The notes: generated by a model from the letters alone, not told the origin. 64,000 nt of DNA from Leptodactylus fallax (GCA_947044405.1 CAMRHE010000021.1:10648501-10712500), one strand, 5' to 3'. Counted from the stretch's first letter, positions 46,491 to 58,830 are shown. Numbers and translations are program-made.

Positions 46491-46691
46491 CCCAGTATTG
46501 TTTACATGCCGGCTCTGTGCTGCTCACTCACCGTATTCTTGATAACTGCAGTTGTGGGTACTAAAGTTGTATCCTTTTCAAGTATCAGAGTTATCGCTGC
46601 AGCACCCATAACCGCCACTATCAAGAATTTGTTTTAGGAAAAGACTTTGTACCTGGGCCCAGAAGACTTTAGTTACGCCACTGGAGTTATT

Positions 46692-47390
46692 TGCTTTCTA
46701 ATTCCCTTAACCCTCTCATAGAATGATCCTGTCAATCTAATTTAGGTATGATTATAATATTGCAATACAATAGCTTTAGAGAGTGCAGGATGACACAAAA
46801 ATATACTATATTGTATATATTAGTAATTACATACAAAGCAATTTATCACCAAGGATTCTTACTGCTCTCTACAGGTACATAAAAGACTTCTATTATGTTA
46901 GTGCTCATATCTGCTTGAGACCACTTTCACAACATATAGGGATTCATTAAAGAAAGCTAGTACATGGCAGAACTGTTGCACTGGTAATTATATGGGGACT
47001 GGCTGATTATAGTAAAGATAACACCCATAGCATAGGTAACTACCTTTGCAAACAGCAGAGGAAGGAAAAAGCAGGGCAGGTTCCAATCACGTAACCAGGA
47101 GTTGTACCAGCCTGGAGCCCCCAGATCCAACTACAACAAATGCCCGGACCAGGTAAGTTAATTTCAAGTTAATGGATAACCCCTTTAAAATATCAAGACA
47201 TTTATTGAACATAATGAATGCCATATAGAAAAAAAGCACAATACTCATTTGCATTCACTCAGGACGATGCAAAATGAATGAGAATGGAATGATCACTACT
47301 GCAATTGTTCCTTCCCCATTCAACTGCACTGATATCATCAGCAGATCCCTGTTTACACAGTGCGAATATCCTAGGAACTCTTGTCACTGA
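46692..47390. other. Mostly unassigned; MITE right end near 47187
   Basis: tggataacccctttaaa at about 47172-47188 resembles the tips of the aaagggg MITEs. The rest shows nothing. Confidence 0.4.
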
Positions 47391-47394
47391 TATA

Positions 47395-47744
47395 CAGGTG
47401 CATCTCAATAAATTAGAATATTTTTGAAACGTTCATTCATTTCAGTAATTCAGTAATACAATACATAATCAGCAGTCTTCCATGATTGTGTGTCCTACTG
47501 AACCAGACTGAGGGACCATTGACACACTGAATTTACAATACTGAACTTTTTTACAATATTCAAATTTTCTTAGATTTGCGTTTTCATTACCTGTAATCCA
47601 TAATAAACATTTACAGAAATAAAACACTTGAAATAGAACACTCTGTGTGTAAAGAATCTAGAAAATATAGGAGGTCACTTTTTAATTCAATTACTGAAAG
47701 AAATAAACGTTTCAAAGATATTCTCATTTATTGAGATGCACCTG
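47395..47744. mobile_element. Tc1/mariner deletion derivative
   Basis: Left end caggtgcatctcaataaatt, right end atttattgagatgcacctg, flanked by TA (47393-47394, 47745-47746). It is 350 bp long with no transposase motif. Inverted ends continue for about 60 bases (gaaacgttcattcatttcag against ctgaaagaaataaacgtttc). Confidence 0.95.
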
Positions 47745-47799
47745 TATGCCCTGATTCTTAGACTGTAATAAACAAATAAAGAAATATATATTAGTACAT

Positions 47800-48720
47800 C
47801 CGCACTAATAGCTGTTGGGTCTCAACTGTATTATACAGCACAGACCCAGCGCTAATGCCCACAAACAGTGCCTGCACTAATTGCCAAAATTAAGGCCCCC
47901 AGCACCTTGGTCAAAGCTGACTGAGGTACCATTTTCCCTTTGGTGCATTGGGCTCTTCCATATTGGGGAGGTTCACTGGTCCCCGGAATGAGGTCAGGGA
48001 TCAGCAATCCATTGCCATGACAGATGGGTGCCTATTGAAGGCTCCCAGACCTGTCTGGCATTATGTTGTATTACAGGCTTTTCTATGCAGTCTGTAATAG
48101 AACTGAAAGCATTTTGCAATGCATTGTAATGCATTAACATAAATAAAAAAAATAAATAAAAAGAATTATAAATTCAAATCACCACCTTTTCCCCAAAACA
48201 CATAAAAAAGTTTTAAAAAAAAGTGAAACATAACATATTAGGTATCCCTGTGTCCAAAAACACTCCCTGTCCACAAACTGAAAAAAAAAAAAATGTTGCC
48301 ATATGGTGAACGTGGTAGCAGGAAAAAAAATTCAAAATAGCTGAAGCGCAGTTTTTCGCTGTTTCGCCTCTCTTAAAAATGTTAATAAAAAGCAAGCAAA
48401 GCAATAGGCACTCACCAAAACTGTATAACTAAAAAGTACATCTGGCCCCGCAAAAGCTGCCGTATGCATTTCCATACACTGACATATAAAAAAGTTACAG
48501 GTATAAGACTACGGCGACTCCAAGAAAAAAAATTTTTTTTGCAAAGTTTTGGATTTTTTAAGCCTGTTAATTTTACCTGTGATAACACTGTGTTTTCCCA
48601 TAGATTTATATAGAGTAGGGACGCAATAATGAAAAATGTAGAAAAAGCAGTAAAAATGCAAGTGTTTATGCAGTATTTTTTTCTTGCTGGGTTTTCTTTC
48701 TGCAGCATTTTAGCTGTGCT
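47800..48720. repeat. Repeat family D, copy 2
   Basis: Matches 41150-41890 (gtattatacagcacagaccc, ggtatccctgtgtcc, cgctgtttcgcctct) and continues further right with ctgccgtatgcatttccata. Class unknown. Confidence 0.65.
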
Positions 48721-48906
48721 TCACTATGTGCCCTGAAAGACAATTTGTTCTGTGAAAACAGAATAATTTTGAATAAAAGAAACCAATATATTTCTTTTTT
48801 TTTCTCCACATTTTGGAACTCTTACAAATGTTTTGTTTTGAAAAAGTACTTTGCTTTGCAAAGCAGTCAACAAATCTGGGAAAGATTATAGTTCAAAGCA
48901 AGAATG

Positions 48907-49149
48907 ATGCTTAGTTCCTATCTGTTGGAGAACCAGAAGAACGGACAAACAGACCACTAAAATAGGGAACCTCAACCGAGCCCAAGGGATCCCACTCATT
49001 ATAATGGGGTTCATCAGGAGTCTTTCGGATGTCTATTCTTTTAACTGATATCGCCAGGTGAAAAAGGTCAGGCTTGCAGGACTTTTTCATCCAGCAGTTT
49101 TAGATGGATCTGTACAGGACAGAAATCCATCAAAGATGTGAACCCAGCC
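48907..49149. repeat. Repeat family E, copy 2
   Basis: Contains aaccagaagaacggacaaac, tataatggggttcatcagg and ccagcagttttagatgg, and ends gtgaacccagcc, directly before a family A MITE. Confidence 0.55.
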
Positions 49150-49363
49150 TTAGGCTGAGGCTCCACATTGCGGAAATGCTGCTTCTTTGTTGCTGATTTT
49201 GCTGCATTTTTGGAGCCAATCCTAGTAGTGGCTACCGAAGGAATGGGAATTATCTAGGAAGCTCATATACTTCTTCCTTCTGATTAATCCATTCCTGGCT
49301 TTGGCTAAAAAAGCCGCATCAAAATATGCAACAAAAAGGCAGCATTTCCACCATGTGGGGCCT
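49150..49363. mobile_element. Foldback MITE, family A copy 5
   Basis: Starts ttaggctgaggctccacatt, with attttgctgcatttttggag and the inverted ctttggctaaaaaagccgc, and ends accatgtggggcctt. Confidence 0.7.
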
Positions 49364-49567
49364 TTTACAGCAAATTGGCAGTTGATTGATAATTGATTGA
49401 TAGTGGACAAAAATTTTTAAAGCAAAGCTGTTGCTTACCGGCAAAGGTGCACAGCCATGAACAATCATTTTAAAAATTGTCCATGACAATTTGCTGTAAT
49501 GCAGGATGTCGGCACTGTTTTCAACAACATTGTAGTCACAACATGGCTGCTATGTGGGAACTCGCCC
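49364..49567. other. Short unassigned spacer between two MITEs
   Basis: Contains acagcaaattggca and its near inverse gacaatttgctgtaat, so it may itself be a small foldback. Confidence 0.4.
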
Positions 49568-49888
49568 TTAGGCCAGGGCCCTATGTAGCGTAAAATGCTA
49601 CGATTTTGCAGCAACATTTTACAGTCCCTGCAAAGTGGAAGGATACTGGCTAATCCCATCCACACACTGCAGAAAAATAGCCGCAGCGGACACGCTACAA
49701 TTTCAAAATCCGTTGTATTTTTGTAAATCGCAACATGTCATTTATACCTCAGAAATGCCGGCATTTTCCATATAATAATAATTGAAGCAAAAAGTCTGCA
49801 GAGGAAAACTCTGCTGGAAAAACCGCAATGGGTTTCCACTACGGCAGAGCTTTTTGGTTTTGTCTTGCTACATGGGGCCTTAGCCTTA
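49568..49888. mobile_element. MITE, family B copy 3
   Basis: Starts ttaggccagggccctatgta and ends gctacatggggccttagcc. The interior is the reverse complement of the copy at 15874-16185. Confidence 0.75.
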
Positions 49889-51799
49889 TTGAGTGCTTTA
49901 CATCCACTTACATCAATCTTCTTTGAAGTAGGGTATCCCCATGAGTAACAAAAATTTTTAGGAGTGCCCCAAGGTGAGAATTACTGCCTTAAAAAACAAA
50001 CATCTCCACATAAATTATATTTATAAACAATACCTCGTATTTTATATTGTCTAATAATTTGGGGGAAATGTGGTAAACACTTGGTAACCGCTACATCTAA
50101 TTCATGTTTTCTTTCTGCTCAATTAGCAAACATTTATTCCCTTTCCCTTTCTGAGATAATATGAAAAAATAATTAATTTTTTTATGTTCACCGTTACTTC
50201 AACCTAATTATCCATCACTTGTATGTCCTATGTTTCCAGTAATCCCATGTAAATTTATGCTAAGATACCTGTGCATATGTTGCATTCCATAAAATATAAA
50301 TGAAATACCATTTATGTATCAGTTTAAGAATTAATGTAATAATTTGGATCAAAATGGCTGAGACTACAACAGCTTTTGAAGCGAGCATTGAAAAACCTAT
50401 TGAAATATTCATATCCAATCTCATCCCTAAAGCAATTGATGGGAGTTATAAGAAGCACTGACAGAGAACTTTCAATACTGCACGTTAACAATACAGTTCA
50501 CTTAATAAGGCACCTCAGCAATAAAAAAGTCAGAGTTTATCTAGAGTGCATAATACATTTTAGATGGAGTAATTAGGTTATGGGTGAATGAACTTCAGCT
50601 CATTTAAGTGCATTAAAATAATCTTCATAAGAATAATGGCCCCTTCAGAAATAAGGGCATCTAATCAGGTGTACCATGCTCCATTGAGATTTTGTGTAAA
50701 AGGCTTGCTGACATTTGAAAATGAACATAATTATTAAAAGTTTTTCAGAAAATAATGCATTTTCTAAAATAATAACATTGTCACTTAAAGTGCTTGAAAA
50801 GAAATGTAAGAAAACAGTCATAGAACATCAGGGTAGTATTGATTTGTTATTGCTGTCTCCCAATATGTCTGATATATGTGCTTGCAACATTGAAACACAT
50901 TAGTGTGTACTGTTACAAATGTATTCCTTGTTCGAAGTAGCCTTGTCAACAAGAAATGCTCTGTACCTTAGCAACAAATGGTTAGAAAAGGAAGGAGGAA
51001 ATACCTGAAGGAGGAAAAACTGAACAAGTGACATTTAAACAAGTAACATCTATGACTGTTAGCATATGCTAATAGTTATTTGATCAGGTCAGACATATAT
51101 TTTTTCACATTTATTTGACATATACAAGTTAGTCATTTTACAGGAAGCTAGAAAATATTAAGATCTAAAATATAAAGAAAGGAGGAGACAAAACCACTCA
51201 TGTAATAAATAAGATAAATATGCCAAAACCTATTTCAAGAATCACCTAATGATAAAAATTGAGTCTAGATGAAATTATAGTATGGTATATAATTATATAG
51301 TTAATTATTCTTAATAAGGTGATCCCATCTATGCAATTCATGACATATTACTAGAATATGTTATCCATTGCTTCTTGGTACAGTTATGACAGAAAAGATC
51401 AGACCCCCCCCCTCCCCCAAAATCTACAAATTATTTTGTGGATCATTTTCCAGTGATATGATATCACATACTGAATTTGGAAAACACTTTTACACTATTA
51501 GAAATAGTTACAATTAGATGTAGGCAAAGTTCTTTTCATATCCAGCACTGTCAATGTAACAAGGAGACATGTTCTATGTTTAGAGAGGAAAAACAATTAC
51601 CTATACCTACACAGACATAAAAGGTTGTTTTTTCTGTGCAGTGAAATTATGGAAACTTTTTCCATAGGAAGATATAATGGGAAATACTCTAAAAGAGTTG
51701 AAGAAGGGCCTACATGGCTTTCTTGAGTTTAACAATATTAAAGGTTATAGTAAGTTGAGTTTCAGTACTTGCTTGTACAAGGCACTGCCCTTTAAGAAT
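49889..51799. other. AT-rich, repeat-poor DNA
   Basis: No gene or transposon in about 1.9 kb. The stretch 50340-50720 has many taat/atta and octamer-like words with no repeat signature; it is a candidate conserved non-coding element by appearance only. A C run lies near 51403-51418. Confidence 0.45.
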
Positions 51800-52239
51800 C
51801 TGTAATCCTTGCAGTCTCTTCCCAGTCAATCATTTGCACCTATAGGCTGTTTAAGACAGCTTCCTCTGCAAGGAGATGCCTGGTCAATAAGGATTCTTAG
51901 CTTGCTAGATCCTGCTTTGCTCTGCTGCTGTAAATCTAATTTAAATGTGTATGACCCTTGGCCTGTTCTATAACTATGTCCCTATCTGCTGATGTCTGCT
52001 CTGCCTGATACCTGTCTATAGCCTTAGCTTGTTTGTGACCATTGCACCTGAGCTGCCCACCCTGATCATTAGTTTTCCTGACCACACACAGATTCCGCCT
52101 CCCACTGACCTCTGGCCTGTTTCTGGACTACTCACATGAATTCCTGTTGTCTTGCATCAGCATCTCTTGGATCTAGGCCAGCAACACAAAGACCACTACA
52201 AAAGGTAGCGACATGGTATTCTTTGCGTAGCGAAGTCCA

Positions 52240-52935
52240 GATCCATGTATATGGACTGGGCAGATCACATGGAGGTCCTGTACAGGAAGGGCCACAGCAG
52301 GCTTTACCTGCTTAGGAGGATGAGAGCCTTTGAAGCCCAGGGGGCACATCTTAGGACTTTTTTCAACTCAGTAGTGGCATCAGCCATCTTCTTCGAAGTG
52401 GATAGAAGTAAACTCGACAAGCTGATTAGAAGGGCCAGCTCTGTCCTGGGGAGCCCCCTGCACCCAGTGCAGGTGGTGGGTGACAAAAGGATACTGTCTG
52501 TGGTGAGCTCCATGCGGGAGAATAACTCCCTTCCCATGCATGAGACCGTGATAGCGCTGGGCAGTACTGTCAGTGCCGGACTGCTTCATGCTAAGTGTGA
52601 GAAGGAGCACTATCGGAAGTCTTTCCTCCCCACTGCGGATAGGCTGTACAACCAACACCGACCTAAGCGGAGATTATTGCACACAGAGAACTGAAATTTC
52701 TTTCTGTTGTGATATCCCCCCCCCCCCCCCCCCGCTACTTCTTTACCTGTACCTTTCTATCTATCTGTCTATTATCAATGGGATGCCTCTACCTTGGACC
52801 GTTTTGTATATATTGTATGTGTATTTGTATTGCTTATCTTGCATTGCATATCTTTGCTGCTGTAACACACTGAATTTTCCCATGGTGGGACTATTAAAGG
52901 ATTATTATTATTATTATTATTATTATTAAACGGTG
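52240..52935 (+). pseudogene. 5'-truncated LINE, C-terminal RT region and 3' tail
   Basis: The open frame at 52245-52694 reads MDWADHMEVLYRKGHSRLYL then LLRRMRAF, on to KLDKLIRRASSVLGSPLHPV and ends YRKSFLPTADRLYNQH. This is the C-terminal region that follows the reverse transcriptase in L2/CR1/Rex-type LINEs of fish and amphibians. Residues between FFNSVVASAIFFEVD and RSKLDKL appear deleted. After the stop comes an 18-base C run (52716-52733) and a tail of ttaaaggattattattatta ending at about 52927, the short tandem tail usual for such LINEs. It is a dead-on-arrival fragment; the clade assignment is tentative. Confidence 0.8.
52904..52929. repeat. (ATT)n tail of the LINE
   Basis: att repeated eight or nine times at the 3' end of the LINE. 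Confidence 0.9.
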
Positions 52936-53059
52936 AATACCAGGGAAGCTACTTAGACAACACCCTTAGGTGTGGCCATAAGTCAAACCAGTTTAGGGAC
53001 ATAGTGGGTCCACAACCCGCTGAATGTTACATTTGTGCACTGGCATTCAAAACTGTACT

Positions 53060-53660
53060 CAATATTTCATGTGTGGTCTGACTTGTGATACATAAAGTAC
53101 ATAAAGTACCATAACTATGTTTACCATACCATGTTTTTGTTCTGTTTTTGCCTTGGCAGCAGCTGCCTGGTTGCTACAGTTCAGACTTCTGTCAAGTAAA
53201 ATGTCAGTTTTACTCATTGTTTTCCCATTTAGTAAGTAATCTTGGCATGTGCTTTCACTTCCCATGTGTACAACCTTACATTTAACAATATTAAACCTTT
53301 TTTTTCCTTATCTCTACCCAAGCCTCCAACTTAAGCATATCCTTTCATAACAGTACACTGTTGTCTTTTAGGTCACATTATCACATTACATAGTTTAGTA
53401 TCATCTGAAAAAAATATTTTACTGTACAAACATTTTATACAATCATTTAAAAATATATCAAAAGGATTAGGGCCTAGAACTACTCCTTGTGGAACCCCAG
53501 TAGTAATGCAGAGCCAATGTGAGTAGGTACCACTGATCACCACCCTCTGTTATTGCTGAGCCAGTTACCCACATACACTCATTTTTCTTATTTTTCTTAT
53601 TATGAATTAACCTATTATCTAGTATTTTGATCTCAAGCTGAGCAGACATTCAGTGATGCA
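53060..53660. repeat. Old dispersed vertebrate repeat, probably LINE-derived
   Basis: agggcctagaactactcctt, tgtggaaccccagtagt and tgctgagccagttacccaca are phrases I know from a widespread old vertebrate repeat. No frame is preserved. The class is uncertain. Confidence 0.45.
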
Positions 53661-54958
53661 ACAAGACATTGATCCACATCACAAAAGTAAATCAAACAAA
53701 GAATGGTTGTGTTTTGGAATTGCCATGTCTGAATTATGACCTATGAATTGACCTATGCACACAAGGCTTCCCAGAAATATTGATGAACTGAAACACATTT
53801 GTATGGAGCAAAGGCCAAAAATTCCTCCTTAATTCCTCCTTGATGAACCTGGAAATGTTTGCTGGAGATGATTGCTGCTAAAGGTGGTGATTATTGCTAC
53901 ATGTTCTTAAATTTAAGGGTTCACGTCATTTTTCTTCCTTCAATGTGAACATTTACTCAATGTGCTCAATGAAAGACATGAATATTTAGATAATGTATAT
54001 CTAGAGTTATACATTTCTGCAATATTTTAAATACATTTCTTGTTCTCAAATGAAGACTGAATTCTGTATTACTGAATGCTTAATAAAGCTTTTATTTTAG
54101 AATAGTCTCTTGACATTACAAAGCAAGTCTTGAGCTTGACCTTCAACCACCTTTTCTTTTGGTATGCAACACCTATTGTACTCTCATAATTGAATAGTGC
54201 AACATAAATGTTGTCACATTTTCATAATGGCACATAATGATTTTAGGTAAACAAATTGTATACAGTTACATTTTATGCAGTGTCCTTTTTATTCACTTTC
54301 ATGTTGTGCACTATATCTTAAAGCACAATATAACTATGTCCTAAAGCACTATGTTTTTTTCTTTTAGCGTTTACATAAGTTACATAACAAGTCATGACAA
54401 AGATCAACTTTGCGAATATAACACTGCTCAGGGTGTCAAAAAATATTATGTTACGTCACAAGAGCTACAATAACAATGCTAGTCAACTAGCAAAGTGCAC
54501 TTGAAACTCAAAGCAAGCAAATGTAAACTATAAATATCCTTGATAACAGCTATGAGCATAAGAATTTTAGAAGAAAAATTCATTTAAACAGCTTTTTTTC
54601 TGGTAAAGTGAGCAGGAAAAGTGAAAAATATAAAAATAGAGAAAAAGTTGAATTAGAGAGAATAGATGGAATAGGAGAATGGACAAGAGAAGAAACTTAG
54701 ACTTATCTTTAACAAATATTGTGAAACTAATTTCAGATGTATATTACCATATGAACATATGTATGTTGCATTTTGATTGTATCACAAATAAAAGTTTTTT
54801 TTTTCAGCTAAACATGGATAGTGAATACAAAAGAGAGAGGTTTTTTTTTTTATATACTATTTTAAGACCATCAGAGCTGTCATAGATGCTGATCAGTGTA
54901 ATTTTAAATAAACAAACTTGGCAAAAACATAGATTCTTTTTAACTAACAATATCCTTT
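53661..54958. other. AT-rich unassigned DNA
   Basis: Nothing recognised in 1.3 kb. Confidence 0.5.
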
Positions 54959-54961
54959 TTA

Positions 54962-55357
54962 TGCTTCGCTCACACTTGTGCCCGGAGTCCGTCCGCAGTG
55001 AATCCGACCTAAATGTCAGAAAAAAGGATTGGGAAAGGTTTGAAACGTTTTGTTTAAAAACTCATTCACTTCAATGGGATTTTAAAGTAATACGCAGGCG
55101 TCCGATTGCAGCCTCTGCACTGCAAAGCCGTTTTTTTTGGTCGGACACAAAGTCCTGCATGTCCGACTTTGTGATCGACCAAAAACACCAGCTTCATGGT
55201 GCAGAGGCTGCAATCAGACACCTGCGCATTGCTTTAAAAACCCATTGAAGTGAATGGGTTTTTAAACAAACCATTTCAAACCTTTCCCAATCCTTTTTTC
55301 TGACATTTAGGTTGGATTCATGGCGGACGGAATCCAGGTGCAAGTGTGAGCGAAGCA
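54962..55357. mobile_element. Palindromic MITE, PIF/Harbinger-like (TTA duplication)
   Basis: Starts tgcttcgctcacacttg and ends caagtgtgagcgaagca, flanked by tta on both sides (54959-54961, 55358-55360), a 3-bp duplication as for Harbinger elements. The arms are near-complete inverted copies, meeting near 55160. Both strands have open frames that encode nearly the same peptide because of the symmetry; they are not genes. Confidence 0.85.
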
Positions 55358-55360
55358 TTA

Positions 55361-56189
55361 GTCTGCATTTTTTTTGGAAAACTACCAATTATCCACATGG
55401 AAAGCTTTTCACCATACATATCCTCTTATCTAGATCTATGTACAATGAGATATGATGCCCCAATGCAATGTGGTAGACAATTTTTGGCGTTTACAAGAAT
55501 AGTTTATTTTTCTCAGAGGCACAATATTCTTGGCGGTTATTGTCACTTAAAGTGTCAGTACAAAGCTTGGTGACTCTCACTTTGGATTGACACAGTCTTT
55601 TGAACAGTAGAGCAGTTGGAGAACACTTGTACAGTGTCTGGTTAATTCCTAATGTTTAGATTGTGCCCAAGATGGCTGATGGTTCTTTCGTAAATGTTCT
55701 ATAGTGCTACAGACCTACAGAAGGATAGCTCCTACCACAACATGCCCCACCTAGCTTTTATTGCAGGGTTGCACAGTCCATTCATACACAGTCCAAGTCC
55801 TCCCTCTTTAGTCATGACATTGTATCTTTAAGAGTACCACTTTAACCTTTTTCCATCAAAGTTTTAGACTTTCTGACATGTGTCACATTATATGGTAATA
55901 ACAAAATATATTGTGTGATTATGTTAGATATATCATAGTCGGTGAACCTGCTTGGATCAATAACAAGCACAAATACGTACTACTAATATAAATCGTAACC
56001 TTTATCAAGCCCTACTTAAAACACAGATATATGGACCCATTCACATACATAAAGCTATTAGTAAATGTAGATAGCGATAGCTGGTTATTCTCTATGTGGG
56101 TTTTTACTATAACATCAAAGTGCATTCTTAGTTGGATCTTTTCTTTTAATTCTTGTGTTCATAGAGCATGTGTTACGTTTGAGTTCCAG
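55361..56189. other. Unassigned DNA
   Basis: No feature recognised. Confidence 0.5.
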
Positions 56190-56969
56190 GAGTAAATGTC
56201 AGCAAAAGCAGAATCTGTATGATAAATGCCTTCACCAGTGCCAGCCGCAAGGCCAGATGGACTTTGCTGAATTTAGGGATCCAAATTATCACCACCAGAA
56301 ACCATATAGGAAATAAATGCTCCACTAACTGAAACCAAAATCAGAACCCATAATTAACTTACAGGGCCGATCTGAGAGCGGAATAAATGTCCAGGGAAAT
56401 GGTCAATACTAGAGATGGGTGAACCCCTCAGGCAGAGCCGGTTTTAGACAAAGTGGGGCCCTGGGCAAAATTAAAAGCGAGGCCCCAAATGCTGATATAC
56501 AAACAACACCATTGTCTTCCAGTGGCAACCCCCATAATAATGCCTCCTTTCCGCCAACAAAAAAGTAATAACAAGACCCATTTTACCACACACAATTCAA
56601 ATGAGCACCTTTGTACCGCCTAATAGATTTTTGCACCCAGTCATCAGTTATTATAGCGCCTCTTTATATATAATAATCCCTGCTTATAAATATTACACCT
56701 TTATCAGTAATAGCTCCCTTATAAATGATAAATAGTGCCCTGTATCAGTAATATTCCCCCTTATCAGTAACAGTCACCCCGTAGAAATAATACTGCTCCC
56801 TTATTAATAATAGCCCCCTCATAAATAATAGTTACCCTTATAAATAATAGTCCCCATTATCACTAATAGCCCCCTTTATAAATAAGCCCACTTAACAATT
56901 ATACCCCCCTTATAAACAGTTCCCCTCTTATAAATAATAGCTCCCCCCTTATAATGGATGCCTTATATA

Positions 56970-58602
56970 CAGTGCCTTGCGAAAGTATTCGGCCCCCTTG
57001 AACTTTTCAACCTTTTGCCACATTTCAGGCTTCAAACATAAGGATATAAAATTTAAATTTTTTGGTAAAGAATCAACAACAAGTGGGACACAATCGTGAA
57101 GTGAAATGAAATTTATTGGATATTTTAAACTTTTGTGAAAAAAAAATAAAAAACTGAAAAGTGGGGCGTGCCAAATTATTCGTCCCCCTTAAGTTAATAC
57201 TTTGTAGCGCCACCTTTTGCTGCGATTACAGCTGTAAGTCGCTTGGGGTATGTCTCTATCAGTTTTGCACATCGAGAGACTTAAATACTTGCCCATTCTT
57301 CCTTGGAAAACAGCTGGAGCTCAGTGAGGTTGGATGGAGAGCATTTGTGAACATCAGTTTTCAGCTCTTTCCACAGATTCTCGATTGGATTCAGGTCTGG
57401 GCTTTGACTTGGCCATTCTAACACCTGGATACGTTTATTTGTGAACCATTCCATTGTAGATTTTGCTTTATGTTTGGGATCATTGTCTTTTTGGAAGATA
57501 AATCTCCGTCCCAGTCTCAGGTCTTTTGCAGACTCCAACAGGTTTTCTTCCAGAATGGTCCTGTATTTGGCTCCATCCATCTTCCCATCAATTTTAACCA
57601 TCTTCCCTGTCCCTGCTGAAGAAAAGCAGGCCCAAACCATGATGCTGCCACCACCATGTTTGACAGTGGGGATGGTGTGTTCAGGGTGATGAGCTTTGTT
57701 GCTTTTACGCCAAACATATCGTTTTGCATTGTGGCCAAAAAGTTCGACTTTGGTTTCATCTGACCAGAGCACCTTCTTCCACATGTTTGGTGTGGCTCCC
57801 AGGTGGCTTGTGGAAAACTTTAAACAAGACTTTTTATGGATATCTTTGAGAAATGGCTTTCTTCTTGCCACTCTTCCATAAAGGCCAGATTTGTGCAGTG
57901 TACGACTGATTGTTGTCCTATGGACAAACTCTCCCACCTCAGCTGTAGATCTCTGCAGTTCATCCAGAGTGATCATGGGCCTCTTGGCTGCAGCTCTGAT
58001 CAGTCTTCTCCTTGTTTGAAATGAAAGTTTAGAGGGACGGACGGGTCTTGGTAGATTTGCAGTGTTCTGATACTCCTTCCATTTCAATATGATCGCTTGC
58101 ACAGTGCTCCTTGGGATGTTTAAAGTTTGGGAAATCTTTTTGTATCCAAATCCGGCTTTAAACTTCTCCACAACAGTATCACGGACCTGCCTGATGTGTT
58201 CCTTGGTCTTCATGATGCTCTCTGCACTTTAAACAGAACCCTGAGACTATCACAGAGCAGGTGCATTTATACGGAGACTTGATTACACACAGATGGATTA
58301 TATATATCATCATCAGTCATTTAGGACAACATTGGATCATTCCGATATCCTCACTGAACTTCTGGAGTGAGTTTGCTGCACTGAAAGTAAAGGAGCCGAA
58401 TAATATTGCACGCCCCACTTTTCAGTTTTTTCTTTTTTACAAAAGTTTAAAATAACCAATAAATTTCGTTCCACTTCACAATTGTGTCCCACTTGTTGAT
58501 TCTTCACCAAAAAATTTAAATTTTATATCCTTATGTTTGAAGCCTGAAATGTGGCAAAAGGTTGAAAAGTTCAAGGGGGTCGAATACTTTCGCAAGGCAC
58601 TG
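56970..58602 (-). mobile_element. Tc1/mariner element, family 1, complete ends
   Basis: Left end cagtgccttgcgaaagtat, right end ctttcgcaaggcactg, flanked by TA (56968-56969, 58603-58604). Long terminal inverted repeats of about 200 bp include ccacatttcaggcttcaaac. It is 1633 bp long. The better-preserved relative of 3259-4755. Confidence 0.97.
57194..58213 (-). pseudogene. Tc1-like transposase, one nonsense codon from open
   Basis: Read leftwards from 58213. It is open for 310 codons, then TAA at 57281-57283 after EEWASI, then in frame for 28 more codons to the natural stop at 57194. The whole is 340 codons including stops, the usual Tc1 size. A helix-turn-helix lies at about residues 10-45. 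The GRP-type linker reads RPVRPSK. Catalytic D152 ([11 protein letters not shown]), D243 (FQKDNDPKH) and E278 ([11 protein letters not shown]) have the normal 34 spacing. FQK replaces the common FQQ. The stop truncates only the last ~29 residues. I cannot tell if a truncated protein would work. Confidence 0.92.
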
Positions 58603-58735
58603 TATAATAGTTCCCCCCTTATAATAGCCCCCTCATATTTAAGTTTCCCAATTATATATAGTAACCCACCCTTATATATAATAGTTCCTCCCTTATAAAT
58701 AAGAGTCGCCTTACATATAATAGTTCTCCGTTATA

Positions 58736-58830
58736 CAGTGTCGGACTGAAGGGCCTTAGGCCCACCAGAGGAACTTATTCTGGGGCCCCACCCAACAGCT
58801 TCCTGCTAATAGCTGTATAATGCTCCTTAG
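58736..58830. repeat. Possible left end of another hAT-type element
   Basis: cagtgtcggactgaagggcc is a hAT-like terminus directly after the minisatellite. No matching right end was found. Confidence 0.45.

Larger units (their letters stand above)
45499..46683. mobile_element. Non-autonomous hAT-type element with internal minisatellite
   Basis: Left end cagtggcgtaac and right end gttacgccactg are perfect 12-base inverted repeats. The flanks gagctatt (45491-45498) and gagttatt (46684-46691) match at 7 of 8 positions, an 8-bp target duplication as for hAT. The interior holds a GC-rich part, a recurrent palindrome (45878-45916) and a 31-bp minisatellite. No transposase. Confidence 0.9.
51800..53035. 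repeat. Repeat F-like copy interrupted by a LINE
   Basis: Left part up to about 52240 (gacctctggcctgtttctgg, accactacaaaaggtagcga). The right part resumes after 52930 with acggtgaataccagggaagc and ends near gctgaatgttacatt. The LINE fragment at 52240-52935 sits between. Confidence 0.6.
56640..58735. repeat. Minisatellite with ttataaataatag units, split by Tc1
   Basis: Imperfect units of about 20-25 bp such as cccccttataaataatag cover 56640-56967 and resume at 58605-58735 after the Tc1 element. Confidence 0.75.

Noticed and set aside
45688..46527. 279-codon open frame on the minus strand with a repeating HS-P-ALCAPQ-like pattern, plus two overlapping frames
   Set aside because: It is produced by the 31-bp minisatellite, open in every minus-strand frame. 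No start context, domain or codon bias suggests a gene.
54886..55388. Two open frames on opposite strands with similar peptides
   Set aside because: They are mirror products of the Harbinger-like palindrome, with no known domain.
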